From the NCBI GenBank assembly GCA_963776935.1, contig CAVZOP010000010.1, positions 105,117-169,116 of the forward strand: a stretch of 64,000 bases of DNA, written 5' to 3'. Below, piece by piece: positions 16,621 through 28,498 of the stretch. The translations under genes and the position numbers were made by a program. This stretch comes from JALOLG01 sp963776935 (GTDB taxonomy: Bacteria > Actinomycetota > Acidimicrobiia > Acidimicrobiales > Ilumatobacteraceae). Each line of letters starts with the position of its first letter. Positions within the stretch are counted from its first letter, which is position 1. The notes beneath the pieces are model-generated. The model saw only the letters and a list, made by a program, of their open reading frames with translations. It made no database searches and was not told the DNA's origin.

Positions 16621-18462
16621 GAGCTTGCCGGGCCCCGCCGTCGCCAGCGCGAGCACCTGGCCGCGGAGCCACAGGGCGAACTCGGACTGCCCCGTCGAGG
16701 TGAGGTGGACGCCGTCGGCGTACCAGCGATCGCGGTCGGCGCCGCTGCTGGCCTCGTTCCAGTCGAGGACGACCAGTTCGGGCCATCTGGCCCTGGCCGC
16801 GTTCAACGCCTGGTTGGCCGCCGCGAATCCCGACGTGGTGCGGCGCTCCGACATCGTGACCCAGCCGACCCGCGACACGCCCTTGCCGCGAAGGACGGTC
16901 ATGACCTGGTCGATCTTGGCCGCGAAGCCGCTCGGGTCGTTGTAGCCGAGCTCGACGATCGCGATCTCGGTGCCGTTGGGGATGGCCTGGGCGGCCTGGA
17001 CGCCCGTCGTGCCGATGCAGTTCGGCGCCGCTGTGCAGCGCCCACCGACGGAGTCGAACACGGTGGACGCGAACACGCCGTCGAGCAGGGCCGGCAGCTC
17101 CGACGTCTCGGTGTCGGTGATGCTGAACCCGACCGAGTCGCCGATGAAGGCGAAGTCCTGCGGCGTGATCATCTCGCGGGTGATGACGCGGATCGAGATG
17201 CCGTGCGACGGCAGCCCGTAGGAGCCGCGGAAGCTGAGCGCGCTCATCGTCGTCGCACCGGTGGTGCCCTGCAGCTGGACGCGGTTGCCCCACTGACCGT
17301 CCCAGACGGTCGCCGGATCGCGCTCGGTGTAGGCCGCGGTCAAGGTGCCGAGGTCGAACCGCTCGGCGAGGGCATGGGCGTCGATGACGCGGGTCCAGCG
17401 GTGCAGCGGGTTCGAGGCGACCGCGTCGGCAGGGTCGTCGACGGCCGGGAAGGAACCGCCTGCGGTGCGGGGCCCGTTGGACGCCGAGAATTCAGTCGAC
17501 ACAATTTGTCCGCCGGGCCACACACGGATCTTGCCGGCCGTTTCGGCGATCGCCGTATCCGTCAGTTCGTGCTCGCGCGACGTCGCAGTTGTCGACGACG
17601 CCGAGACCCGCCAGCCGGCGGCTTCGTAGACCTGACACGCCGAGCTATCGCAGGTCTTCGCGTACGAGTAGCGGGCCTGTGTCAAGGCGTAAGAGCGAGC
17701 GGCGACCGCCTGGGCCCTCAACGCGTTCATCCCGGCCCCACCACCGGCCAGACCCCAGCTCGCTGGACTCTCACGGGGCACGACACCACGTAAATACGAT
17801 TCGATGAGAACCGAGTTGACGGTGCGGTTCTCTCCAGCCGTGCCATTGGCGGCGTAGATGCTGCCGCGGTAATGATCGACGATTCCCCCCGCCTTGCACA
17901 CTCCAAGCAGGTCGACTGGTGCAGTCGCTGGGTTGTCGCCGCCCGGTGTGGTGAACGTGACCGCCGCGGCGCCCGACCATGGCGCCGGCACCGTGTCGAC
18001 TTTCGTCCACCCCACCGGAAGGGCCTGGTCTGCGGGCGGTGGGCAGTCAAGCGTCTGTGATGCCCAAACCTCGTAGCTACTCCCGACTTCACGAGCCACG
18101 AGCGCCTTGTAATTGCCCTGGTTGTTCCACGACGCGCCGTTGTTAGCGACCACGGCCGTCTGCTGGTCGTCGAGGGCGAGCAGGCGGACGGTGATCGCAT
18201 TGTTGGCGGCGTCGCCGAGCGATGTGCCGCCGTAGTAGTGGTCGAGGATCTGGGTCCAGTCCCACCCGTAGTTGACCGCCCAGCCGTACGAGCCCCACTG
18301 GCTGAGGCCCCGGCCGTGACCGTTGCCGACACCGTCGATGACGACGGCGACGATCTCGTTCGCGTCACCAGGCGCGGCAGCAACCTCACGAGATGTGAGC
18401 ACTGGGGTGGTCGCGGCGACGGCGGCCGCGACCACGAGGAGGCGCGCCGCCGACCTGATCAC
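15526..18462 (-). CDS. Secreted SpoIID-SGNH protein with three C-terminal DTR/NVT repeats
   Basis: 978 residues with a signal peptide (1 to about 30). The SpoIID/LytB glycan-cleaving domain spans about 35-425: YLRGVVPRESPASWG holds the catalytic-type glutamate, followed by LRAQAVAARSYAL and EFSASNG. The motif that normally ends this domain, GHGxGxSQWG with ILDHYYGGT, stands first (residues 48-80), a circular permutation. An SGNH esterase-like domain follows (FIGDSVG near 440, GYND near 506, DGVHLT near 586). The last 360 residues are three repeats of about 122 residues, each with FTVWPCGSP, GEVC and VDVNGWF, so each may hold a disulfide. The protein ends on the start of a fourth repeat (FVDTRSG). 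Likely role: cutting and de- or re-acylating cell-wall glycan while attached to the surface. Domain calls are firm and the biological role is inferred. Confidence 0.88.
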   Translation of the reverse strand: MIRSAARLLVVAAAVAATTPVLTSREVAAAPGDANEIVAVVIDGVGNGHGRGLSQWGSYGWAVNYGWDWTQILDHYYGGTSLGDAANNAITVRLLALDDQQTAVVANNGASWNNQGNYKALVAREVGSSYEVWASQTLDCPPPADQALPVGWTKVDTVPAPWSGAAAVTFTTPGGDNPATAPVDLLGVCKAGGIVDHYRGSIYAANGTAGENRTVNSVLIESYLRGVVPRESPASWGLAGGGAGMNALRAQAVAARSYALTQARYSYAKTCDSSACQVYEAAGWRVSASSTTATSREHELTDTAIAETAGKIRVWPGGQIVSTEFSASNGPRTAGGSFPAVDDPADAVASNPLHRWTRVIDAHALAERFDLGTLTAAYTERDPATVWDGQWGNRVQLQGTTGATTMSALSFRGSYGLPSHGISIRVITREMITPQDFAFIGDSVGFSITDTETSELPALLDGVFASTVFDSVGGRCTAAPNCIGTTGVQAAQAIPNGTEIAIVELGYNDPSGFAAKIDQVMTVLRGKGVSRVGWVTMSERRTTSGFAAANQALNAARARWPELVVLDWNEASSGADRDRWYADGVHLTSTGQSEFALWLRGQVLALATAGPGKLGAGRFLRIKIPGVGDVPSTGVTAVALNVTAVDPSGWGFFTVWPCGSPMPPDASHVNFLSPGAVEPNSVLALVDSTGEVCVWTYAASHVLVDVNGWFKSGFRGGAPRRIVDTRSGQGAPVGRLPAGQVLRVPVAGHGGVPATGASAVALNVTAVEPTGWGFFTVWPCGSPMPLDASHVNFVDAGAVEPNSVLAPIDSTGEVCIWTYADSHVLVDVNGWFEPGSFEGRAPDRIVDTREGRGAPLGKLGAGQMLRVPVSGVGDVPASGVSAVALNVTAAETDGWGFFTVWPCGSPMPPDASHVNFIRSGAVEPNSVLVPVDATGEVCIWTFAAAHVLVDVNGWFTSGFEGRSPRRFVDTRSGQFAPL

Positions 18463-18546
18463 GACCGATCAGGGTAGCGAACCGCAACGCGATCGTAACG
18501 TCGGTGGCTCACACGCTGGGATGACGCGGCCGGACCGCGGCGACGC

Positions 18547-18972
18547 TCAACGCCTGATCGCCGCCACCGCGAGGGCGTCGACGAGATCGTTGAGACGGTC
18601 GCCGCTGTGCCCTTTCACCCAGCCCCACTCGACGTTGCCGGTGCGCTCGAACTCGACGAGCGGCTTCCACAAGTCGGCGTTGGCGACCGGCTGCTTCTTG
18701 GCATTGCGCCAGCCGTTCTGTTCCCAGCGCACCCACCACTTGTCCCGGAAGCAGTTCACGACGTAGGTCGAATCGGAGACGATCCGGACGCGCTCGCCGC
18801 TCGGGTCGAACGTCCGCAGCGCCTCGAGCGCGGCGAGCAACTCCATCCGCTGGTTCGTCGTCACCGGCTCGCCGCCCGAATCGTTGGGCACGCCGTCGGG
18901 CGCGACGGCCCACGCCCAACCGCCAGGACCGGGGTTCCCCGAGCAGGCACCGTCGGTGTAGACGGTGATCAC
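18547..18972 (-). CDS. rnhA: Ribonuclease HI
   Basis: 141 residues. The four acidic catalytic residues are D7 (YTDGACSGNPG), E44 (RMELLAAL), D67 (SDSTYVVN) and D132 (NDLVDALA), with H122 in KGHSGDRLND. It cuts the RNA strand of RNA-DNA hybrids. The GTG start at 18,972 overlaps the TGA of the upstream acyltransferase (GTGA), so translation is probably coupled, an odd pairing for a nucleic-acid enzyme. Longer frames upstream read through the acyltransferase gene in a wrong frame and are rejected. Confidence 0.95.
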   Translation of the reverse strand: MITVYTDGACSGNPGPGGWAWAVAPDGVPNDSGGEPVTTNQRMELLAALEALRTFDPSGERVRIVSDSTYVVNCFRDKWWVRWEQNGWRNAKKQPVANADLWKPLVEFERTGNVEWGWVKGHSGDRLNDLVDALAVAAIRR

Positions 18973-21045
18973 GTGCCACCGTCGGCGGCGGGCGCCAGGG
19001 CGGCACGGATCAGTTGCTCGCCGAGGTACTCGTCGGCGATCCGCAACGACGCCTCCGGTGACCAGTGCACGCCGTCGGGGCGGGCGGCCTGGTCGACGTC
19101 GAGACCCTGCTCGTGCAGCCAGGCCGGGAGGTCGACGACCACGACGCGCCCGCCGCTGGATGCCGCGGCGACGTCCATCGCGGCGTAGATCTCGGCGTGC
19201 CGTTCCGCGTCCTCCTGCGGTTGCCCGGAACCCCACCAGTACACGTTCGGGATCGGTTCGCGCACCCACACCACCTTCCCGGATCCGCCGTCGGCGAGGC
19301 GCTCGGACACGTCGGCGACGTCGCGGACGATCCGCTCGCGGTAGGCCGGATCGGTCGGAACCACTTCGCCGGTGTCCGGCCAGCGGCGGTCGAGCACATC
19401 CCACGACGTCGTCATCATCATCACGACGTCGGGCGCGAGCGCCTCGACGCGAGCCGGCAACGTGTCGTCGAGCCACTCGTCGCAGCGGTCACCGACCGGG
19501 GTCCATTCGAGCACCATCACCTCGCCGCCACGCACGAAGCCGCACCCCAGCTCGGCGACGATCTCGACCTGGGCGAGCTGCGGGTTGGCGGCAGCCCAGG
19601 CGAGCAGCCCGTTGCCGGTCGCGACGGCCGTCGAGTCGCCGGCGACGATGATCCGCACCGGCCGACTCAACTCGGGGATCGGCGGCAGCGTCGTCGGCGC
19701 TGGTTCGGTGTCGACGGGTGCGGCGACCACGGTCGCCGCCACGCCAGGCGCGGGTTCGGTGGTGTCGGGCCTGGTCGTGGCCGGAACCGCCGTCGTCGTG
19801 CTGATGGTCGGCCCGGCGACCACCGGTGCAAGCGGTTCGCCGCTCGGCCGGATCGACGCCGCCTCGGCATCGGCGGCCGACGCTGACCAGTAGTCGGCGG
19901 CCGAGGCGGGGACCACCGCGAACCCGACGATCGCCAGGGCAGCGGTGACGCCGGCCGCCGTGGCGAACGTGATCGGCAGGCGCACGGTTCGGCCGCGGCG
20001 GATCGGGAGCTCCACGAGCATGTACGACGCCTGGGCGATCGCCAACGTGATCGCCAACCGCAGGATCACCAGCGGTGCGCCGTCGAGGTCGGTCCGGCGC
20101 TCGTCGACGATGACGTAGATCGGCCAGTGATAGAGGTACACGCCGTAGCTGATCTTGCCCAGCCACACCAACGGGGCGATCGACAACGCGGTGCGCACCC
20201 GCCCCTCGACCTGCAGCCCGAGCAGCAGCGCGGCACTGCCGACGGCGACGAGTGGGAGCGCGCCGGCGTAGGCGGGACCACCCACCGACGGGAACGTCAC
20301 CACGGATACGGCGAGGGCGAGGAGCGCGGCGGGCGCCGCGATCGACCACCACCGCGGCACCGACCGACCCGTGACGACGAGCGCCAGCACGCCGCCGATG
20401 AGGATCTCGGCCATACGTGCCGGTGTGGCCCAGTACGCCGGCGTCGCCGCCCCACACCCCGGCGATCACGGGTGACGAGATCGCGAACAGCGCAGTGATC
20501 ACACCGAGCACGACGGTCTGGGCACGGCGCGTCCTGGCAACCCGCGTCAGGGCGAGGAAGGCGACCGGCCACAGCCAGTAGAACTGCTCCTCGATCGACA
20601 GCGACCAGTAATGCTCGAGGGGCGAGGCGGTGCCCGCCGCCTGCTGGAACAACTGCTGGTACGAGCCGTCTCCGAAGAGCAAGACCCAGTTGACGACCTG
20701 CAGCAACGACCCCACCACATGGGCGCGCAGGTCGGCGACGCCGTCGAACAGATCGGTGACCGCGGCGAGCACGACGATCAGGCCGATGCACAGCACGCTC
20801 GCGGGCAGCAGCCGCCGCGCCCGGCGGGCGTAGAACGCCCCGGCCGACACCCGACCGGTCGTCTCGGCCTCGTTCACCAACAGGCTGGTGATCAGAAAAC
20901 CCGAAAGGGTGAAGAACACCGACACGCCCAGATATCCACCCGAAAACCCTGGTACTTCGGCATGGAAGGCGAGCACCGCCAGCACCGCCAAGGCGCGCAC
21001 ACCGTCGAGCGCCGGCTGGTACTTGATCGTCGGGCGACTCACCAT
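18969..21045 (-). CDS. Membrane O-acyltransferase 3 with C-terminal SGNH domain (OatA-like), frameshifted
   Basis: Start ATG 21045 (MVSRPTIKYQPALDGVRALA), the usual acyltransferase-3 beginning. About ten membrane helices follow, with the catalytic-type histidine in LAVLAFHAE and the signatures GVSVFFTLSGFLI and EHYWSLSIEEQFYWLWP. The frame breaks at about 20,440-20,465; in the next frame it continues AYWATPARMAEILIGG. A Pro/Thr-rich linker then leads to an SGNH domain with IVAGDST and DGVHWSP. In OatA-type enzymes the membrane part passes acetyl groups across the membrane and the SGNH part places them on peptidoglycan or other glycans. It is divergent from an SGNH-repeat gene, 46 bp away. The break is probably a sequencing error. 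Confidence 0.9.
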
Positions 21046-21091
21046 CCTCGACGCAAGTGTACGGACGCGGCTCACCGCTACCCTGCGTCCG

Positions 21092-22858
21092 ATGCGACGT
21101 CTGTCACGCCTCTCGTGCGTGTTCGTGAGCGCGATCACGGTGTCGATCGCGGTCGCCGTCGGGCCGAGCGCACCCGCCCACGCCGCGCCGATCGAGATAG
21201 TCGATCAACGCTCCGGGCCGCTCGGCGCCGTGAGCGTGATCGGTGACTCGATATTGATGGGGGCAGCGTTCTACTCCCCGACGCTCCCAGAGAGACTCGT
21301 CGAGCAGGGATGGGGACCGATTCGCCTGCGCGCCGGCGAGGGGTACTCGACCGGCCAGTTCGGCGTCGAGTTGGCGTTCCGGTCGAGCTACTGGATCACG
21401 CAATGGCGGGCGGAGGGTTGGGACCCTCCGAACGTCATCGTCAACCTCGGTGCCAACGACTCGGGGTTCTGCAACGTCAACTTGGCATGCGCCAGGGAGG
21501 CAATCCTGCACCTCGTCGACACGATCGGTCCCGGCCACAAGATCTGGTGGCCGCAGATCACGCGCCTCTACACCCACCAGGGACAGCAGGACACCTGGAA
21601 CCTCGCGTTACAGCAGATCGCCGATGAGCGCGACGACTTCTACACCTGGGACTGGCCGACGGTGATGGCGTCGGGTCCCTTCCCGTCGAGCGACGGCACC
21701 CACCTCGCGCCCGACGGCTACCGGCGGCGCTCGCAACTGATGGCCGAGACGTTCACCGCCGACATCGCCGTGGCGACCCACGTCGGCGGTGATGCACCGC
21801 TCGCCCAACCGCTCGGAGCGCCGAGCGAGTATGTGCCCCTCGCGCCCGAGCGGATCGTCGACACCCGCACTGATCCACCGGGACGAATCGAAGCCGGCGG
21901 CACGCTCACGGTCGATCTCGCCGACGACGTCCCGGCCGACACGACCGCGGTCGCGGTCAACCTCACCGCGACCCAGCCAGCCGCCGCCGGATTCCTGACC
22001 GCTCACCCGTGCGACCGGGCGCGGCGCGACGTGTCGAGCGTCAACTACCCCGCCGGCGGCGACCGCGGGGCGATGGCCGTGATCCCGCTGTCGGCAGCCA
22101 AGACGCTCTGCGTCTACTCCGACGCCGCCAGCCACGTGATCGTCGATCTGCAGGGCGCGTTCGTCGCCGCCCCCGCCTCGGGCGCCGGCCTCCAGCCGCT
22201 CAGCACGCCCTCGCGAATCGCCGACACGCGCAACACCGGCCGGACGTCGATCCTCACGATCCCCGTGCCGGCCGGTTCCGACGCGGTCGCCGTGAACCTG
22301 ACCGCCACCGCGGCCGACGCGCCGGGCTTCCTCACCGCCTACCCGTGCGGCGGCGCGGTTCCGAACGTGTCCAACGTGAACTTCGGGCCGACCGAACCGG
22401 TGGCCGGCAGTGCGTTCGTGCCGACGAGCGATGCCGACACGATCTGCGTCGCGTCCTCGACCTCGGTCGACGTCATCGTCGACATCACCGGTTCGTTCAC
22501 CGCCGGCGCCGGGCTGCGATTCGTTCCGGCCGAACCGTCGCGGATGATCGACACCCGCAACGGAGTCGGCGGTTGGGCGCCGATCCACGGCCGCAACCAG
22601 ACGATCGACAGCCGCGTCGCGCCGGCGGATGCCGAGGCGGTCACGGGCACGCTGACGATCGTCTCGCCCGTCACCGGCGCGTTCCTCACCGCCTACGGCT
22701 GCGGTACGCCGCCGGCGACGTCGAGCGTCAACGCCGACGCGCGGCTGGTGCTCGCCAACGCCCTGACGGTCGGCGTCAGCGCCGAGGGCCGTCTGTGTCT
22801 CACCGCGTCGGCCGTGACCCATTCATTGTTCGACACCACCGGCTGGTGGGTGACGTGA
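21092..22858 (+). CDS. Secreted SGNH-hydrolase-like protein with three DTR/NVT repeats
   Basis: 588 residues. A signal peptide ends near AHAAP (about 32). The SGNH domain has VIGDSIL with the nucleophile-type S53, LGANDSG (the GxND block) and DGTHLAPDG (the Asp-His pair near 204). Three repeats follow, beginning ERIVDTRT, SRIADTRN and SRMIDTRN, each with an LT-A-PC/YGC element and a closing VIVD or LFDTTGWW strand. Start ATG 21092 gives the signal peptide; the frame is open upstream across the divergent promoter region. It is followed after 22 bp by a similar gene, so the two probably form an operon. Likely esterase or acyltransferase acting on surface glycans; the substrate is unknown. Confidence 0.85.
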   Translation: MRRLSRLSCVFVSAITVSIAVAVGPSAPAHAAPIEIVDQRSGPLGAVSVIGDSILMGAAFYSPTLPERLVEQGWGPIRLRAGEGYSTGQFGVELAFRSSYWITQWRAEGWDPPNVIVNLGANDSGFCNVNLACAREAILHLVDTIGPGHKIWWPQITRLYTHQGQQDTWNLALQQIADERDDFYTWDWPTVMASGPFPSSDGTHLAPDGYRRRSQLMAETFTADIAVATHVGGDAPLAQPLGAPSEYVPLAPERIVDTRTDPPGRIEAGGTLTVDLADDVPADTTAVAVNLTATQPAAAGFLTAHPCDRARRDVSSVNYPAGGDRGAMAVIPLSAAKTLCVYSDAASHVIVDLQGAFVAAPASGAGLQPLSTPSRIADTRNTGRTSILTIPVPAGSDAVAVNLTATAADAPGFLTAYPCGGAVPNVSNVNFGPTEPVAGSAFVPTSDADTICVASSTSVDVIVDITGSFTAGAGLRFVPAEPSRMIDTRNGVGGWAPIHGRNQTIDSRVAPADAEAVTGTLTIVSPVTGAFLTAYGCGTPPATSSVNADARLVLANALTVGVSAEGRLCLTASAVTHSLFDTTGWWVT

Positions 22859-22880
22859 CGCCCGAAACTGCGAGGGGTGG

Positions 22881-24593
22881 GTGACCGGCGTCCGTCGGGC
22901 TGCCGCGATCGCGATCAGCGTCGCCGTCGGGTCGCTGACGCTCGGCGCTGCCGGGTCGCCCGTCACCGCTGAACCCGACGTCCCCGAGTCGGCACCGGTC
23001 GACAAGCGGGTGTACATGGTCGCCGACTCGGTCGGTCTCGGCGCACGCGGCGCCCTGCCCGACGCCTTCCCGAGCGACTGGCAGGTCGTGCTCGACGGCA
23101 CGCCGGCGCTGTTCGTCGAGCAACTCGAGTCGAAGTACGTCCGCGCCGTGCCGCAGTCACTGCTCGGCGACTACGGCGTGATCGCCGGAGGGTACAACTA
23201 CCCGTACTGGGACCCCGACCGGTTCGACCGCTCGATCGACTCGATCATCCGGGCGTTCGCGGAACGCGGCGTGAAGCACGTGTTCTGGGTGACGCTGCGC
23301 GAGGTGAAGCCGCAATACATCACGGCCGAGGCGTGGAACCAGGTCCAGCCGTACTACTGGTACTTCCCGACCGTCAACGACCATCTCGAGCGGGCGCTCG
23401 ACCGGCATCCGAACCTGACGCTCATCGACTGGGCGGCGGTCGCCGACCGATCCGGGATCACGTACGACGCGATCCACCTCAACACCACGGGCGCCCAGCT
23501 CTACAGCTCGCTCGTCCGCCAGGCCGTCGATGCCGCCACGCACCGCGTCGCCGCCGGCTCGGTCACTCGGATCGCAGTGCCGGACGCGGCGGGCACCGCG
23601 GCCGTCGCCCTCAACCTCACCACCACGTCGCCGCGCACGACCGGGTTCCTGACGGCCTTCCCGTGTGACTCGGCCACCCCGGTCGTGAGCAACCACAATC
23701 ACGCCCGCGACCAGGTCGTCGCCTCGGCCGCGATCGTGCCGGTGAGCAGCTCGGGCGAGGTGTGCGTGTACTCGTTCACCGACACGAACCTCATCGTCGA
23801 CATCACCGGTCGCCTTCCGACCGGCACCGGCGTCGTCGCCGCGGGTCCGCAACGTCTTGCCGATACGCGCAACGCGGGAGCGAACGCGCGCCAGCCGGCT
23901 GGGGTGCCGTTGCGCGTCGCGATCCCCGCCGTCGCGGGCGTCGCGACGACGGCCGCGGTCGCACTCGACGTGACCGCCGTCGGTGCCGACGGCCCCGGGT
24001 TCGCCACCGTCTACCCGTGCGACGAAGCGGTGCCAGAGACGTCGAACGTCAACTACGGGACCGGAGCCGCGACGCCAAACCTGACCATCGTGCGACCCGG
24101 TACCACGGGCCCCGGAGCGGGAGACGAGGTGTGCGTCGTCGCGTCGAGCGATGTGCACCTGCTCGTCGATCTCTTCGCCGCGTTCGACGCGACCGCCGAG
24201 CTCACCCTGGCGACGCCCGTGCGCGCGCTCGACACACGCCGCCCCGGCGGTGGAGCGGTCGGCGCCGGGTCGACGAGCGTGATCGACGTCGCCGCGGCCG
24301 GTGTCGCGCCGGACGCCGGTGGGGTGCTCGCCAACATCACCGCCACCCAGGCGGACGGCGACGGGTTCCTGACCGTGTTCCCGTGCGCCTCCGGCCTCCC
24401 GGTCGCCTCCAACCTGAACGTCACCGCCGGGCGCGACGTCGCCAACTTCGTGCTCGTCGAGCCCGATCCGGCCGGCCACGTGTGCGTGTTCTCCAGCACC
24501 GCCACCCACGTCATCGTCGACATCGTCGGCTCGATGGGCGACACGTTCAGCGGCCAGACCCCGCAACGTCTCCTCGACACCCGATCGACCTGA
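22881..24593 (+). CDS. Secreted SGNH-like protein with DTR/NVT repeats, paralogue of the preceding gene
   Basis: 570 residues from GTG 22881, with GAGGGG just upstream. Signal peptide to about residue 30. The SGNH-like domain is degenerate at the first block (VADSVGLGARG, S50) but keeps the Asp-His pair (DAIHLNTTG). Three repeats follow; the first lacks the DTR element, the next begin QRLADTRN and VRALDTRR, and the protein ends in RLLDTRST, the beginning of a further repeat, exactly as in the SpoIID-SGNH protein. Cysteine pairs (FPCD with GEVCVYS, YPCD with EVCVVAS, FPCA with HVCVFSS) recur once per repeat. Function unknown; likely a surface glycan-modifying or glycan-binding partner of the acyltransferase. 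Confidence 0.83.
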   Translation: MTGVRRAAAIAISVAVGSLTLGAAGSPVTAEPDVPESAPVDKRVYMVADSVGLGARGALPDAFPSDWQVVLDGTPALFVEQLESKYVRAVPQSLLGDYGVIAGGYNYPYWDPDRFDRSIDSIIRAFAERGVKHVFWVTLREVKPQYITAEAWNQVQPYYWYFPTVNDHLERALDRHPNLTLIDWAAVADRSGITYDAIHLNTTGAQLYSSLVRQAVDAATHRVAAGSVTRIAVPDAAGTAAVALNLTTTSPRTTGFLTAFPCDSATPVVSNHNHARDQVVASAAIVPVSSSGEVCVYSFTDTNLIVDITGRLPTGTGVVAAGPQRLADTRNAGANARQPAGVPLRVAIPAVAGVATTAAVALDVTAVGADGPGFATVYPCDEAVPETSNVNYGTGAATPNLTIVRPGTTGPGAGDEVCVVASSDVHLLVDLFAAFDATAELTLATPVRALDTRRPGGGAVGAGSTSVIDVAAAGVAPDAGGVLANITATQADGDGFLTVFPCASGLPVASNLNVTAGRDVANFVLVEPDPAGHVCVFSSTATHVIVDIVGSMGDTFSGQTPQRLLDTRST

Positions 24594-24626
24594 CCGCTCC
24601 CACCCCGACCTTCCCGTTTCGACCGG

Positions 24627-24673
24627 TCTGGGTGGCCGAACGTCGCGGCTGCCGCGACGTGGGACCACCCAGA
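24627..24673. repeat. 47-bp imperfect palindrome, family B, copy 1
   Basis: Arms TCTGGGTGG/CCACCCAGA (9 bases) and ACGTCGCGGC/GCCGCGACGT (10 bases), separated by 4-base bulges, with a single T at the centre. It lies 34 bp past the SGNH gene and might also act as a terminator. A second copy is at 25,064-25,110. Confidence 0.8.
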
Positions 24674-24716
24674 CTGGACCTGATTCCCTTTCGGCTGCTC
24701 GATGGGCCCAGGGGGT

Positions 24717-25117
24717 ATGGACCTCGGGCTGCTCGATGGGTGGGCGCGCACGCACTACGGCGTCGTGACGAAGCGTCAGGCGATCGACCTCGGCTGGACG
24801 AGGTCCGCCTGGTACCGGGCGATCCGACGTGGTCAGCTCCAGCTGGTGCACCCTGGCGTGGCCCGCCTCCACGGCACCCCGACGACACCGGTCCAGTGGA
24901 TCTACGCCGCCGTGCTCGCGGCAGGGAAGACTGCGGTCGCCTCGCACCGATCGGCGGCCGCGCTCGGGACATCGAACACGTGGTGTTCCATTTCACGTGG
25001 GGCCAGATCACACGGCGCGCCGGATGGACCGCGGCGCGGATCCGCCAGCTCGTCGAACGGTGGTCTGGGTGGCCGGACGTCGCGGCTGTCGCGACGTCTG
25101 GCCACCCGGAACGATGA
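24717..25117 (+). pseudogene. Internally deleted AbiEi-like/DUF559 protein gene
   Basis: From ATG 24717 the frame encodes the winged-helix N-terminus common to actinobacterial AbiEi-like and DUF559 proteins (LLDGWARTHYGVVTKRQA, then HPGVARLHG, then ASHRSAAAL). At about 24,965-24,985 it jumps, in another frame, to what looks like the very end of such proteins (EHVVFHFTWGQITRR, then RIRQLVERW). About 150-200 residues, including the expected nuclease core, are missing. The last codons run into a palindromic repeat whose sister copy lies just upstream. I read this as a decayed gene; no partner toxin is visible. Confidence 0.6.
25064..25110. repeat. 47-bp imperfect palindrome, family B, copy 2
   Basis: Same architecture as the copy at 24,627 with four substitutions in the left and inner parts and changes in the right bulge. 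It forms the 3' end of the AbiEi-like remnant and lies 50 bp before aceE. The two copies bracket the remnant in the same orientation. Confidence 0.8.
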
Positions 25118-25159
25118 GGGAGCTCGTCTCGGTAGGGAGTCGGCGGGAACGGTGCGAGA

Positions 25160-27898
<2,739 letters not shown>

Positions 27899-27910
27899 CA
27901 GGCTGGTCGC

Positions 27911-28498
27911 ATGCCAGGCACGCTCTACATCACCGGTGACACGGCGGCCGACGGGTTGCTCAATGCCGACGGCACCGCGCTCCTCCTCGGCATGCTGCTC
28001 GACCAGCAGGTGCCGATGGAGTGGGCGTTCGCCGGACCGGCCAAGCTCTACGAACGCCTCGGCCACATCGACGCGACGAAGATCGCGTCGATGGACGTCG
28101 ACGAGTTCGTCGCGGTGTGCACCGCCAAGCCGGCGATCCACCGGTTCCCGGCGGCGATGGGTCGCCGCATCCACGAGGTGTGCACCGTGCTGGCCGACGA
28201 GTACGACGGCGCGGCCGACAACCTCTGGCGCGACGTGCCTGACGGCGCAACGCTCTACTCGCGCCTGCACGCCTTGCCCGGATTCGGTGACGAGAAGTCG
28301 AAGATCTTCGTCGCCGTGCTCGCCAAGACACAGGGCGTGCGCCCCGAAGGGTGGCAGGATGCCGCCGGAAAGTTCGGCGACGAGGTGCCGCGTTCGGTAG
28401 CCGACATCGACGGACCCGAGTCGTTGGCGAAGGTTCGCGAGTGGAAGCAAGCACAGAAGGCCGCGAAGAGGGACAAGCAGGATCGCCCCGTCGGCTGA
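27911..28498 (+). CDS. Uncharacterised HhH-GPD family protein (TIGR03252-like)
   Basis: 195 residues. LLGMLLDQQVPMEWAFAGP is the hallmark opening of the actinobacterial HhH-GPD family related to base-excision glycosylases, and LHALPGFGDEKSKIFVAVL is its helix-hairpin-helix with the downstream helix. The catalytic aspartate expected after the hairpin in true glycosylases is not obvious (GVRPEGWQD is in its place), so DNA-repair activity is likely by fold but not proven. It follows aceE by 12 bp. Confidence 0.88.
   Translation: MPGTLYITGDTAADGLLNADGTALLLGMLLDQQVPMEWAFAGPAKLYERLGHIDATKIASMDVDEFVAVCTAKPAIHRFPAAMGRRIHEVCTVLADEYDGAADNLWRDVPDGATLYSRLHALPGFGDEKSKIFVAVLAKTQGVRPEGWQDAAGKFGDEVPRSVADIDGPESLAKVREWKQAQKAAKRDKQDRPVG

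Noticed and set aside
15526..18462. Evidence for sporulation because of the SpoIID domain
   Set aside because: SpoIID/LytB domains occur widely in non-sporulating bacteria, and no other sporulation gene is in the window.
24717..25117. A working AbiE-type toxin-antitoxin or phage-defence gene
   Set aside because: The central part is missing, the frame is broken and there is no nucleotidyltransferase toxin partner.
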